A stretch of 24,269 bases of DNA from Arsenophonus sp046530785 (lineage in GTDB: Bacteria > Pseudomonadota > Gammaproteobacteria > Enterobacterales > Enterobacteriaceae). Below the pieces are notes generated by a model that was given only the letters and a program-made list of their open reading frames with translations, searched no databases and was not told the DNA's origin. Positions 10,591 to 20,948 of this stretch are shown here, piece after piece; the first letter of the stretch is position 1, and each line of letters opens with the position of its first letter. The position numbers and the translations under genes were made by a program. The DNA lies in assembly GCA_046530785.1 (NCBI GenBank), contig JBHEQT010000025.1, forward strand, positions 1-24,269, read 5' to 3'.

Positions 10591-10611
10591 AATCTCTTTG
10601 ATCGAGAGATT
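10591..10611 (+). promoter_or_regulatory. Inverted repeat and possible promoter upstream of mpg
   Basis: AATCTCT (10591-10597) and AGAGATT (10605-10611) form a perfect 7-bp stem with a 7-nt loop, 60 bp before the mpg start. The loop overlaps TTGATC (10598-10603), a fair -35 box, with TTTTAT 17 bp later (10621-10626) as a poor -10 box. It could be an operator or leader hairpin. It does not match a LexA site. Confidence 0.25.
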
Positions 10612-10670
10612 CTTAAAATATTTTATTTACTTTATCTGATATTGAAATTAATTCTTTTATGGAATAATCG

Positions 10671-11186
10671 ATGTCGAGTGATGTTATTTTACCACGATCA
10701 TTTTATGATCGTAGCACACTTTGTGTAGCAAAGGATTTGTTAGGAAAAATTTTAAAATTTTCTGACTATTATGGTATTATCAATGAAGTTGAAGCCTATA
10801 TAGGTCAGGATGATCCAGCGTGTCATGCCACAAGAGGTTGCACATCACAAACAGCGATTATGTTTGGTGCTGCTGGGTTTTCCTATGTTTATCTTATTTA
10901 CGGTATGTATTATTGTTTAAATATTGTAACTGAACGTAAAGGGTTTCCGGCTGCAGTTTTAATTAGAGGTATCGATTTATATAAACCTATCTGTCTTTCT
11001 TTAGAAGGGCCCGGTAAGTTATGCAAAAAACTAAATATTACTAAAAAAAATAATAAAATTGATTTAACAAAATCTCACAATTTTTGTGTTTATGATTCTA
11101 CATCTCAACTGGAATATATTTCCACTCAAAGAATAGGAATAAAAGTTGGTACCAATAAATTATGGCGATTTAAGAAAAAAAAATAA
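10671..11186 (+). CDS. mpg: 3-methyladenine (alkyladenine) DNA glycosylase, AAG/MPG family
   Basis: This 171-residue protein is a monofunctional DNA glycosylase of the AAG/MPG family, which excises alkylated and deaminated purines to start base excision repair. It keeps the family core: NEVEAYIG (38-45) with the catalytic Glu41 and Tyr43, DPACHATRG (48-56, His52), MFGAAGFSYVYLIYGMYYCLNI (64-85, Asn84), VLIRG (96-100, Arg99), GPGKLCKKL (113-121), RIGI (154-157) and LWRF (164-167). These correspond to human Glu125, Tyr127, His136, Asn169 and Arg182. The start is fixed by GGAA at 10661-10664, 6 nt upstream. It is slightly short: a compact loop before GPGK and an end at WRF-KKKK over an A9 tract. 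From memory the sequence pattern resembles the short Rickettsiales-type enzyme, which a search should test. It stands alone in a gene desert. Confidence 0.95.
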   Translation: MSSDVILPRSFYDRSTLCVAKDLLGKILKFSDYYGIINEVEAYIGQDDPACHATRGCTSQTAIMFGAAGFSYVYLIYGMYYCLNIVTERKGFPAAVLIRGIDLYKPICLSLEGPGKLCKKLNITKKNNKIDLTKSHNFCVYDSTSQLEYISTQRIGIKVGTNKLWRFKKKK

Positions 11187-13195
11187 ATCTTTAAAATATA
11201 ATCATTTCTATTAAAATATACTTTTTCTAATTTTTCACATAATCTTTATAATTTAAATATTATATAGCGATTGGATAATATGGAATCAATCACTGTTAAT
11301 CTTACTTTCAGTAATTAGATTACCAAGTGATTTTTACGAATAAGCACATCATAAAAGTACAATGGTTTTCTTCAGATAATTATTTCCATTATTAATAATG
11401 GAAGAACGGTATTCCATAGTAAAGATGATGTTAATTACTTCATTTTTTAATACTCTCTTAAAGAGATAGTCAACTAAAGTGATAACGTAAATGAAGTATT
11501 TATTACGACAATTGAAATTATTGTTATTTATCAATTTTAAAGAACTCAATCTAAAAAATTAGCATACCATTTTCTGTAATTATATCTTTAATACAATGGT
11601 TTAATATTCGATAAATTTTCATATATTTTACGTAATTTGATATTTCAAAAGGAATATTTATTTTAGAATAGTAATGTAAAGATGAACAATATCAATCAAA
11701 ACAAATTTATTAAGACTTAACACAGATCCTATAAAATTTATTGAATTTGAACATATAATTTTTATTATTATCATCATAATAATAGATGTTATTATACAGT
11801 TAATAGTGGTTGAATCTTATTAAATGCTTAATATTGTTAATAAATATAAAAGATGTCATTATATAAGATATAATTGCTGTTATTTTTTCTGAATACAATT
11901 TTAGAATCTGGTTACAAAAAATTTCTTCAATCTTTTCGATTTTTATTTTTTCCAACGATTTAATCATAATCATTTTAAAGATTAAAAGGTTTTATAACTA
12001 AATTATTCTTATTTTATAACTAATTAAATATATTGAAAATAACTCTCTTTTTTACCAAGTAATATTATTAACCTAATTAGAAATTTACTACTATAAAATA
12101 ACAGGACATTTTACTCTTTTCTTTACAGAGATTAAATATCAAGTGTAGATCACCAGGAAATAATTAGCAATTAAAATTAAGATAGTCGAAATATACTTAA
12201 TAATATTTATATAAAAAGATTCAATATATCAATAAGTTCAGAAAATTTTAATAAAATTGATAGATAATTATTATCTTAACTGAAATTCTTTTCTCTTCTA
12301 AATCTCTATAATGTTATTAGAATTTAAGTCTATTTTTCATGAGAATTATATTTTAATTTTTATGATAACTGAATATAAGAAAGGAAGTAATGATAAAATT
12401 AATTTATGTCACTTTTATATTTTATCATAAGATATTTTATTTTTTAATAAAAAAATTTAGATTAATTTCTCTTTATTGAGATATAATCGGATATAGAAAT
12501 AAGATTTTCTTATACTTAAATATATTAATTTATCATTGTTAAATTATATCTTACTAAATATTATGAGATTAATGTTTATTATAATTTTTAACTAGAAATT
12601 AATGTTTTTATTATCAATATATTATATAAGTTATTTATTTAATTTTTTCTATATAATTAAATAATATTTTTATTTTTTGAAACTTCTTTGTCAAATTTAT
12701 ATTGATTATTTTTAATTTAAATCTGTGTACTACCCCATTACTACTCCCAGATATTTATTTCAAAAATTTTTAAAAATTATTTTTTAGGTACTTTTTATAG
12801 TAATAAAATACTAAAATATATAATATTGGTAAAGATGTCTGTTATCTAAATAACTTATTTTTCTTTAATAAATAAAATCATTAGGATTCGAAATATGAAG
12901 GAAAATTATATAAATTATTTTTATAATATTTCTTATTTTTGGAGCTAAAAATTATCAATAAAATAATAAAGTTATACTTTTCTCAATTGTATTGATTTTA
13001 TTTTTATCTTCATTCTCTAGAATGTAATACATTTTTCCTTTATGCTTATATCTTGATGAAAAGTTCACTTAAATTTAGAAATAGTTGATTTAAAATAAAT
13101 ATTTTCCCTCTACATTTTTATTCTAGTATAGATTTCTTTAATAGAAGATAAATTAATGAATATTTTCCGTCAACTTTTTCAATAAGCTTCATTAA

Positions 13196-13228
13196 ATTTT
13201 CTATTTTGTACAGTGCAAAATAGAAAAT
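13196..13228. repeat. Perfect 13-bp inverted repeat, 7-nt loop
   Basis: The arm ATTTTCTATTTTG (13196-13208) is exactly complementary to 13216-13228, with loop TACAGTG. It contains two G-C pairs. It matches the geometry (13-bp stem, 7-nt loop) of the hairpin at 1908-1940 but shares no sequence with it. No T tract follows on either strand. Confidence 0.65.
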
Positions 13229-16200
13229 ATGGATATTTAAAAATTTTTTAGTATTTTAACAGAAATAATAAAATTAAAAAAATTTTCCACATATCTAGAA
13301 GAATAACAAGAAATCAGAGGTAGGTTTCGTAGAAACTACTGAAAGATATATTAATCAATGTTAATTTTTATGGTGAAAAACATAAGTATATAAACTTTAG
13401 AATGTAAAGAATTTTACTTTAAGTATTTTTCAAAACGACATGGATTTCCTAGAATCATTTTTTGATTTTGATTTGAGTACAATTTATCAAATGTCTGAAA
13501 ATTTCTCTCCAGAAAGTATTTTTTCAATATTCTGGTAATTATCTTTGAAGTGCTTCTTTATTTCCTATCACAAAACAGAATTCGATGATTTAAAATCCTA
13601 TACAATTTTCGAATGCATGGTGTGGAAAACATAACTATTTTAGAATATCTTGGATTCCTATTAATATTTTAAATACAGAAAGCTATGATATTTATTACTT
13701 CAAATTTAATCAGTTGGAACTAAAAAATGATGATTCTAACAAAAATAAATTATGAAATGCTAAATTATTAGTATGGTATAGAATATATCCAATATGGAAA
13801 ATCCATGATTCTAATCTAGATCCCTAAATAATCTATTTATATTATACAAAAATTTATCCAATCATTAATATTTTACTAAGAGAAAAAAGTAAATAACTTA
13901 TTCAAAAACACAGATTCTTTATTAAATATCAGTTGGCAAAATCTCTGTTCAAATATATTATGAAAAAGGATATCTCCGAGTCATTGCTACGATTTAATAA
14001 AAAAGATAGAATTCTTTTACTTTATCAGATATTACAGATATAAAAACAATTTTTTAAAGATTTTAATGAATTAATTATAAACTGACGTAAATAATGACTC
14101 AGCAGAATATCAGGAAAAATCATCTCTCTTTTAGATTATTGATGCATGTTATCAGTATACCACAAAAGCAAGATAAATACGGATCTTATCAAAAGCGATA
14201 AAATATTTTTAAATAAGTCTTACTTATATTAGTTCCGAATGAAAAATAATTCATATATCCTCTTTCTTTAAATAGTGAGAACATCGTATGGGAATTTTCT
14301 TAATTTGAATAATGAATTTATTCTTTGATATTCATCATATTGATAAGTTCAATATTTATAACGAGTAATTTCTTGACAAGAGAGATACCCTCCCTCTATG
14401 GTTCGATCCCATTCTGTTTTCTCTATTTTGTAATCAAGTCTTTCATATACTAAATATCTTGTAATCATATATAGATAAGTTTTAAAAGTAGATAAATAAT
14501 GAGTTCTTTAGATATTTTTATTGTAACAATTTTGAATTAATAGAAAATTAAACACTTTCTTAATTTTTGAAAATTTAATCTCTGGAAAATATTATGAATA
14601 ATAAATCTTTAAAAATTAATATGATAATAAAATGGATATCTAGTTACCAAACTTGGATGTGAATTTGTGATAGATTGCATGTTAAAATTAAAAGTTGATT
14701 CAACGAACTTTGAAGTAATAAAAAGTCATTAATATGAAACTATGTTCAATTTTTATTAATAAAAAATTCATTTCAGTGTAGAGATATAAAAAGTTTTCCT
14801 CGTTCCCTCCCCTCTCTTTTAATTTTGACTGTCTTATGAGATTATCTTAAAATTTACTCAGCATAGACGAACTACAAATTAAAATATTTAATGAAACCTT
14901 TTACAATTAAGTATGAAATGCAAGATTAAATAGATTGCTATATGAAAAGAATTATATGTAATAAGATTAAAGTAAAGTATATAAAAATTTTGTTTCGATA
15001 TTGCTATTATTCTTTCTCTATAAAGATCTTTCTACATTCAGTATTCTTATTTTAACGAAGATTTCAAAACTAAAATACGAGAAAAGTGGAAAAAAATCCT
15101 ACAAGAAGTGAATGAAAATTATTAATAACTACAAAAAAATAAATACTTGTAAAGGACAAACTATCAATCTAGACTTTGTTTACGTGATATTCATATGGGG
15201 ATGGTATCGAAGATTAAATAGATGAAATATAATATTAAAGATTTAATAGAGACAAGAATTAAGTTTCAATAATCTTCTGTTATCAGAGAGTCAAAGTAAT
15301 AATGATAGTAAAAGATTATATGAATATTTTAAAGGATTTTATTTACTATAAACTGAATAAAAAGAGTAATTAACCAGAATTATAGAAGATTGTGTGAGAA
15401 AAAGCACATCAATAAAGAACTTATATTTTGCAAAAAATGATGGATATACAGAAATAGATTAATCTAGGAATGAAAGAAACTTGATTAAATTGAAAGAAAG
15501 AACAGTTAATACAAAAATATAGGAAGAAAATTCAGGGTTTAACAAAGATAATTTAAGACAAAGAGCAAAAGAACTAACTTAATTAACTCACTCTTTTTCG
15601 TGAAAAATGAATCTTAAAATCGAATACCCCAATATATTAATAAATTGATAATCTAGAAAAGATAAAAGTATTTAAATAGAAAAAGTATAACATCCATTTT
15701 GTATTTTAAAAATTAATGATAATGAAAAATAAGGAATAGTGCTTTCTATTTTTAAAAACTTTTTAGCAAAATATGAAAAACTTAAATACATTAATTAGTG
15801 ATATAAAATCAAGAAAAGTAAAATCAAAAAATAATTATAAGGATAGTTAATTATATAGAAAAAATTGTAAAAGAAGTAAAGATATCCGTAACTCTTGTAT
15901 AATGAAAAAATTCTCTTATTTATTTGAAGATTTTGGTAAAAAAACCAAAATATAATAGAATGGTATTCAATCATTTAAGACGAAACATATAAATAATTGT
16001 AAAATGCCATCAAACCAATATAATATTATTGAAATATTGATGTTTCTTTATATAGTTATAGAATTTGTATATTCGAAATAGACTGACAATACTTAAAAAG
16101 TTTAGTAAAATTATATATAAGACTTAGTCTTCCATTCAATAGACAAATTCATTACTGTTAATGTAACTATAAAAATAAAATGAAAATTCTTTTATGAAAT

Positions 16201-16733
16201 GGAATCTTTTTCACTTTTTATAATTCTGTATTTACTCTCTACTTGTTGATCATTTTGCTATTAGATTATCGCTGGTAAGTATTAAAATCCATTAAAATAT
16301 TTAATTTATAATTTTTCTAAGGATATGTATTTTATTACTATTCTATTTATTACTAATTCGCTATCGCGAATACACTCGATTTATTTTTTATGAAATTAAA
16401 AGACTAAAGAAGGATTAGAAATAAAGTTGATCCCGTTGTTTTTATTTGGATCAATCTTGAATAAAAATTCAGTAAGATAATATTATTCTCTTGCAAAGAT
16501 ACCAAAGTTAGTTCTAATAGATTATATAAAAGTTTTGAGTAGATATTTCTCTATATTAAGCATTATTAGATAGATGATTTGATGCTGATTGTTACTGATC
16601 CGGTCTTATCTTGCTTACGGGAGGTTATTATTTCTCTTGATATTTTCTATTAGCGTAAAAATTTTTCTTTTTATTTAAAATGTAATTTTTAAAAAATAAT
16701 TTAATAAATTTTTAGAGTTTTAAGATATTTTCC

Positions 16734-16749
16734 GTATGTATATACATAC
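16734..16749. repeat. Perfect 16-bp palindrome without loop
   Basis: GTATGTATATACATAC reads the same on both strands and contains four G-C pairs. This two-fold symmetry without a loop fits a dimeric protein binding site better than an RNA hairpin. No gene flanks it within recognisable distance. Confidence 0.6.
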
Positions 16750-17526
16750 TATCGAACTTTTATTTATTATAGTAGAATACTGAAAATTTAAATTTAATAA
16801 TCGTTTTTTATAAAAAGTTTAACAGATATTATTATTAATTTAATGGACATTAAGATTAATTACATGTGTTACTGGAGAGTATTAATGTTATTTCATTGAA
16901 ATCTTACGGAAAAATTTTCTGTATCATTATTAATTATTGGATTTGCAATATTAGAAATAGTAATTCTGGAAATGAACAATCTATAGTACTATGATGCTGT
17001 CTGTGGGCGGTAATAAAGAAAATTATTTGAAAAACAAGGAACTTATTTTCGCAAAATGGATTAATTTATGGGAGAGTTATGAAAGTGGAAATTGTGTTGG
17101 GAATTATCTTGATAAAAATCCAGTAATACTGAAAAAATATCTGAATTTGGATCGTTGTAGAAAGTGGATTTATTTTATATCAGATAAAATTTAGCAATAG
17201 ACGCTATAAGTAACAGAGGATTATTATCAATCATTTTGTTTATGGATAACCATAATTGTGATTTGGTTTATGGTACTATTTTATTAAATTAATTATTTTG
17301 TTAAAACCAATAAAAGTAAAATATAGGGAAAGACTATAAAATTATTTTTTATATTCTTTTCAATGATCCTTCACATAGAATTAGGATTAAGTAAATTATT
17401 ACTTTCTATAAAACCTTTCCTAAAAAAGCCAATAAAAAAACTTATCTATCAGCTCAAATAATAATAAAAACTTTTACTTATTATTTCTAATTAGTATATT
17501 GATAAGAAATATATACCACCTAATAT

Positions 17527-17565
17527 TCAAAACCATATTATGTGTATCTGCTAATATGGTTCTGA
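17527..17565. repeat. Inverted repeat, 13 pairs with one mismatch, 11-nt loop
   Basis: AACCATATTA (17531-17540) pairs with TAATATGGTT (17552-17561); beyond one A/C mismatch, TCA (17527-17529) pairs with TGA (17563-17565). Four G-C pairs make it one of the more GC-rich stems in the desert. No T tract follows. Confidence 0.6.
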
Positions 17566-19493
17566 TAAATTCTATGGAGAGATGATTAATAATATATTAA
17601 ACAGATCGAGTAATATGAATTTTAAAAAACTTTAAGAGATATATTTTTAAACTGGATAAGCGCAACTGAAAAAAATGGTTTTATTTTTGTGGATTTTTCT
17701 TTATATTTATTGTCTTATATTAATTTTAAATAGTTATGTGATGATTATTCTTTCGTTAAAAATAGAATAAAACGAATTCTATTTTAGAAATTCTTATTTC
17801 TGGAGAAAACAAATTCGATCACCGGAGTTTATTAACTATGAAATTTTCAATAAAAGTGAAATTATGAAATAAATCTAAAATGAGAAATATATTAAATAAA
17901 GGAAAAATATAATTACTTTTCTCTTTAAAATAATTACGATATTATATCGTAGGAGTTTTTAAAGAGGATCAATGGAAATAATTTACTTGCATCGCGATAT
18001 TTCTTTATTTCAACCTATACGAATGATGTTTATAAGAACATGGAAAATTGCTACTGATAACCATTATTTTAATTTTATTAGTGGATCCTAATAAAACGGA
18101 AAATAAAGTTACTACTATTCTTTTTAATAACTATCAGAGATATAAAAAGTTGTAAAAACATTGAATTCTTGATAAAAAATTTTTGTTAAATTCGTTAGAT
18201 TCTAAAAATAATTAACAGGAAATTCTTCAGGAAATTAATTAGAAGAGTTTTATCGTAAAATCTATACCATAGAACAAAAAAGATAAGCGGATAAAAAGAA
18301 AATAAAAATCATTATAATCTCTGTTATTAATTATGAAACAGATGAAAACGGAAAGAGTTTGGATTCCACAAAAAGCCTATTTGATAGCAAGATAAACACT
18401 AATTGAGATATAACGATGATAAAACAATAGTTATCAAAACAGAAAATTTTTTTATCAATATTACTTTTAATAATAAGGGAATTTGAATACTAGATACTTC
18501 TAATAAAAAGGAAGAGTTTTAAATATAAAACATGATACCTAATCGGACTTATATCAAGTATTTATCTATAACAAACATCAAAAAATTAACAGAAAAGACG
18601 TGTAAATATTACACAGGCTTACAAAGTAAGAGGTTAAGAAAAAGTACTTAATGAACAACTAAACAACCAAATCTGTTTTTGTATAACGACCAAACGCTGT
18701 TACATTAGATATAATTACTGGTAAATGAACAAGAGTAAAATTGTGAGAAAATAAGGTTATATATTTAATTATACAGCTATTAATAGAAGAAGATCATAAA
18801 AAATAAAAATAGCAAAAGCACTGAAAAAGAATCTAACGGATTTTAAATCGAAAAATCTTAGTAAATTTTCGAAAATATAAAGTCAATGGAATTTTAGGAT
18901 ATTTTTATATAATGTAATAAAGATGCTGGTATGATCAGTGTAAATTTTTACTATGATGATGAACGGATTTTTTATTTACCTGAAATCTATTCTGTTAAAA
19001 CATCGAATTTTGTTTATTAATGGCAAGAACGAAATTATTAATAGAACAGTACAAAAAGAGATTACAACATACTGGTTATTCAGTATGTTAGAATAAGTGA
19101 TTTATGTTTCTTTATATCAATTCCGTTATTTATATTATCAATAAAAATTTAGATAAGTGAAAATAAGCGGATTATAATCTCCGATATCAAAATAAGTTGA
19201 TCATTTAAAAAAAAGAATGAAGAAAAAAGATAAACAAATTCATGAAATCAAAGAAAAATTAGTTGAAAAAAAGAATAAAATTGTTTTCATACCTATGAAA
19301 AATAAAAATAAATGAATACAATTTCATTAAAAAGATGAAATCAGAAAAATAGAAGAAATTAAAAATAAAATAATAAAAAGAGTGAATAGAATAGAAAAGT
19401 GACTGATCAAATTAAAAAGAAAATAAAAGGTTTTTTAAAAAAAAGAAACATAATTCTAAGTATTATTCTTTTATTATTTTGTTGGGATGATAT

Positions 19494-19533
19494 TTTCGTT
19501 GTCTTCTTTTTAAGAAGAAGACCACCAACGAAA
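19494..19533. repeat. Bulged 15-bp hairpin
   Basis: TTTCGTTG (19494-19501) pairs with CAACGAAA (19526-19533) and TCTTCTT (19502-19508) with AAGAAGA (19515-19521), leaving a 4-nt bulge CCAC on the right arm and a 6-nt loop. It lies where the reading frame of the possible pseudogene changes. Five G-C pairs make it the most GC-rich stem in the desert. Confidence 0.6.
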
Positions 19534-19612
19534 CAGTAATAATGATGTTAAATAACTTCTCTCATGGAATGGAAAAATTTAAAGAAATATCCAAGAGAAC
19601 AGAAAATAATTC

Positions 19613-19659
19613 ATTTCAGATAGAAAATCTATCTGAAATTTCTAGTGATAATACTAGAA
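19613..19659. repeat. Two adjacent perfect hairpins (11 bp and 7 bp)
   Basis: ATTTCAGATAG (19613-19623) pairs with CTATCTGAAAT (19629-19639) around a 5-nt loop. Directly next to it TTCTAGT (19640-19646) pairs with ACTAGAA (19653-19659) around GATAAT. Back-to-back stems with no spacer are unusual. They lie inside the possible pseudogene frame 19542-19703, so coding constraint may partly explain them. Confidence 0.55.
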
Positions 19660-20703
19660 GTTATAAAAACGATAATCTTGTATCCGATTATTACGATCAT
19701 TAAAATCGCTCTCATTTTCTCCGTTTCTTCTACCCATTAGTAAATTCCATTAAAAATAAATAAAGTGAAGCATAATAATGAAACGAAAATACCCTACCCA
19801 ATTTGGATTTGTAGATATAGGAAAATTTCGTTATTCTGTAGTGCATTAAAATTAATAAATTTATCTTTAATATTGTTTTGGAATCTGGAATTTAGTGTAT
19901 TCACTGAATATATTCATATAACTCTAGTATCAATAAATATATGATTAATAAGATATAGGAGCAGAATTGGTTTCCAATATTAAATATAAACATAGGAGAT
20001 TGATATATTATTATATGATGTAAGAAAAGAGGGGGGGCGTCTCTCAACTTTTTCCGATTATAAACCAAGATTAGGATCAAAAATCCAAAGACACACATTA
20101 TCTAGATATTTCAATTCGGAAATTAGTATGGATTTTGTATTCTGTTTCAGAAAAATAGGAATCTGTAGTTTTAAATAGAATTGATAGTTACTCTACTTCA
20201 GGAAATTAAGTATTACGAATAATAGTAAAAATTCTCCTAATATGATAATTGTGATCAATAAAATAATGTTGCTTCAGTAAAGATAAAATACGAATTTTAT
20301 GCAAAATATCAATAGGTTAGGATGAGATGTTTGCAAAATATCAAAAAAATCCTAAAAACAAGTATTATTATTCAAATAACATTTATATAAAAATTAATAA
20401 AACGTTGTCAACGGTGGTAGTAATTAATCAGAATATTGATTTTTTCTATCTACCAAATTAAAATAAAAGATAGATATATAAAATATATAAATACAGTTCT
20501 TTCAAAAAATATTTATTTCAATGAATTCGCATCACTAGTGCGAGAAAATAGAAAAGGATTGTTATTTCTTAAAAGCTCTTAAACTTTGAAGATTCGATTT
20601 CTATTTTTATTTTAAGAAAAATATTCAATTTTATTAGTAAAATACCGACAAATATTTTAAAATATAAAAGTGATTTTGTTTAATATTTTTCTAGAAAAGC
20701 TAA

Positions 20704-20922
20704 AGTTCAATTCTCTGTTTTATTCTTACTATAGATGATGAAAATGTTGGGGAGGTAGAGTTTTTTCTATTAGAATCTTTCTCTTTAACCCTCCTTTTCC
20801 TCTCTAATATTTTTGTTTCCGTGTGTGCTCAAAGTCATATTTTAAACAATGATTGTGAAGCGTTGCTTGGTTTTTATATTGAATTGTTTTCAGTTTCCGT
20901 AAAATACGACAGAAATATCTGA
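20704..20922 (+). pseudogene. Possible 3' remnant of an unidentified gene
   Basis: A single frame stays open for 72 codons and ends at TGA (20920-20922), but has no start codon with a ribosome binding site; ATG is absent and only GTG (20821) and TTG (20863) occur. It encodes an acidic start (DDENVGEVEFF), a hydrophobic stretch (LTLLFLSNIFVSV) and LNNDCEALLGFYIELFSV. By hand count G falls at codon positions 1/2/3 as 20/8/7 and G+C as 29/19/19, the coding pattern seen in the intact genes and not in the neighbouring frames I tested. The intrinsic-terminator-like hairpin right after the stop supports a former gene. No family is recognised. It reads as a gene that has lost its 5' part. Confidence 0.35.
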
Positions 20923-20948
20923 AAATAGTAGTCTGAAAACTATTTTTT
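20922..20948 (+). terminator. Terminator-like hairpin after the 20704-20922 frame
   Basis: AAAATAGT (20922-20929) pairs with ACTATTTT (20939-20946) around a 9-nt loop, and the right arm runs into six T residues (20943-20948). It begins at the last base of the TGA stop codon of the frame above. Only one G-C pair is present, so efficiency is doubtful; the placement is the argument. Confidence 0.35.

Larger units (their letters stand above)
5474..10670. other. 5.2-kb gene desert between the iron operon and mpg
   Basis: No gene is recognised on either strand. The longest start-to-stop frame is 63 codons (minus, 7857-8048), with no ribosome binding site. I looked after the M75 gene for the CxxCxxC clusters of an FtrD polyferredoxin and for a DyP peroxidase (EfeB) and saw neither, even as fragments. 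From about 8.1 to 9.7 kb the plus strand is clearly A/G-rich. Notable small elements are a G6 run at 7215-7220, a GGGAGGG at 9143-9149 and a 39-bp palindrome at 8826-8864. A TGA-free frame at 8777-9312 was tested and rejected as coding because its third codon positions are the richest in G+C. Confidence 0.7.
11187..19398. other. 8.2-kb gene desert downstream of mpg
   Basis: No gene, tRNA or rRNA is recognised on either strand. The longest start-bearing frames are 66-67 codons (minus 11349-11549; plus 16991-17194), about what chance gives. The plus strand is T-rich at about 12.0-13.2 kb and A/G-rich at about 14.9-16.0 and 18.1-19.4 kb. G/C islands stand out at 14388-14412 and 14805-14812 (both with GGGAGGG on the minus strand) and 16356-16371 (stem ATTCGC/GCGAAT). 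The mpg gene is not followed by a recognisable intrinsic terminator. Hairpins at 13196, 16734 and 17527 are listed separately. Confidence 0.7.
19399..19849 (+). pseudogene. Possible frameshifted remnant of a membrane protein gene
   Basis: Three adjoining plus-strand frames look like pieces of one decayed gene. Frame 19399-19537 gives a Lys-rich start, a hydrophobic segment (about NIILSIILLLFCW) and RRRPP. Frame 19491-19703 (first ATG 19542, 53 codons) gives a polar segment rich in Glu, Asn, Ser and Asp. Frame 19778-19849 gives 23 codons. By hand count the G+C at codon positions 1/2/3 is about 28/26/20%, 30/25/21% and 48/30/17%, similar in trend to FTR1 here (about 40/30/18% in the part counted). 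The other desert frames I tested were flat, inverted or only mildly graded. A coiled-coil-like A-rich stretch with two stops (19217-19398) may extend it upstream. I do not recognise the protein. Chance remains possible. Confidence 0.3.

Noticed and set aside
13278..13628. Two TTTTCCACA sequences resembling DnaA boxes (about 13284 +, 13620 -)
   Set aside because: Only two imperfect copies, not clustered, and no dnaA, dnaN or gidA nearby; not enough for an origin.
14398..14412. tRNA T-arm-like sequence GGTTCGATCCC
   Set aside because: A 7-nt TTCGATC loop with four stem pairs is present, but no matching acceptor stem, D arm or anticodon arm lies upstream.
16991..17194. 67-codon open frame from ATG with three Trp
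   Set aside because: Residues look better than noise, but no ribosome binding site lies at proper spacing, the codon-position signal is weak (22/17/18), and several frames of this length are expected by chance.
19901..20098. 65-codon minus-strand hydrophobic frame spanning the C7 run
   Set aside because: Third codon positions are richest in G+C and no family or ribosome binding site is seen.
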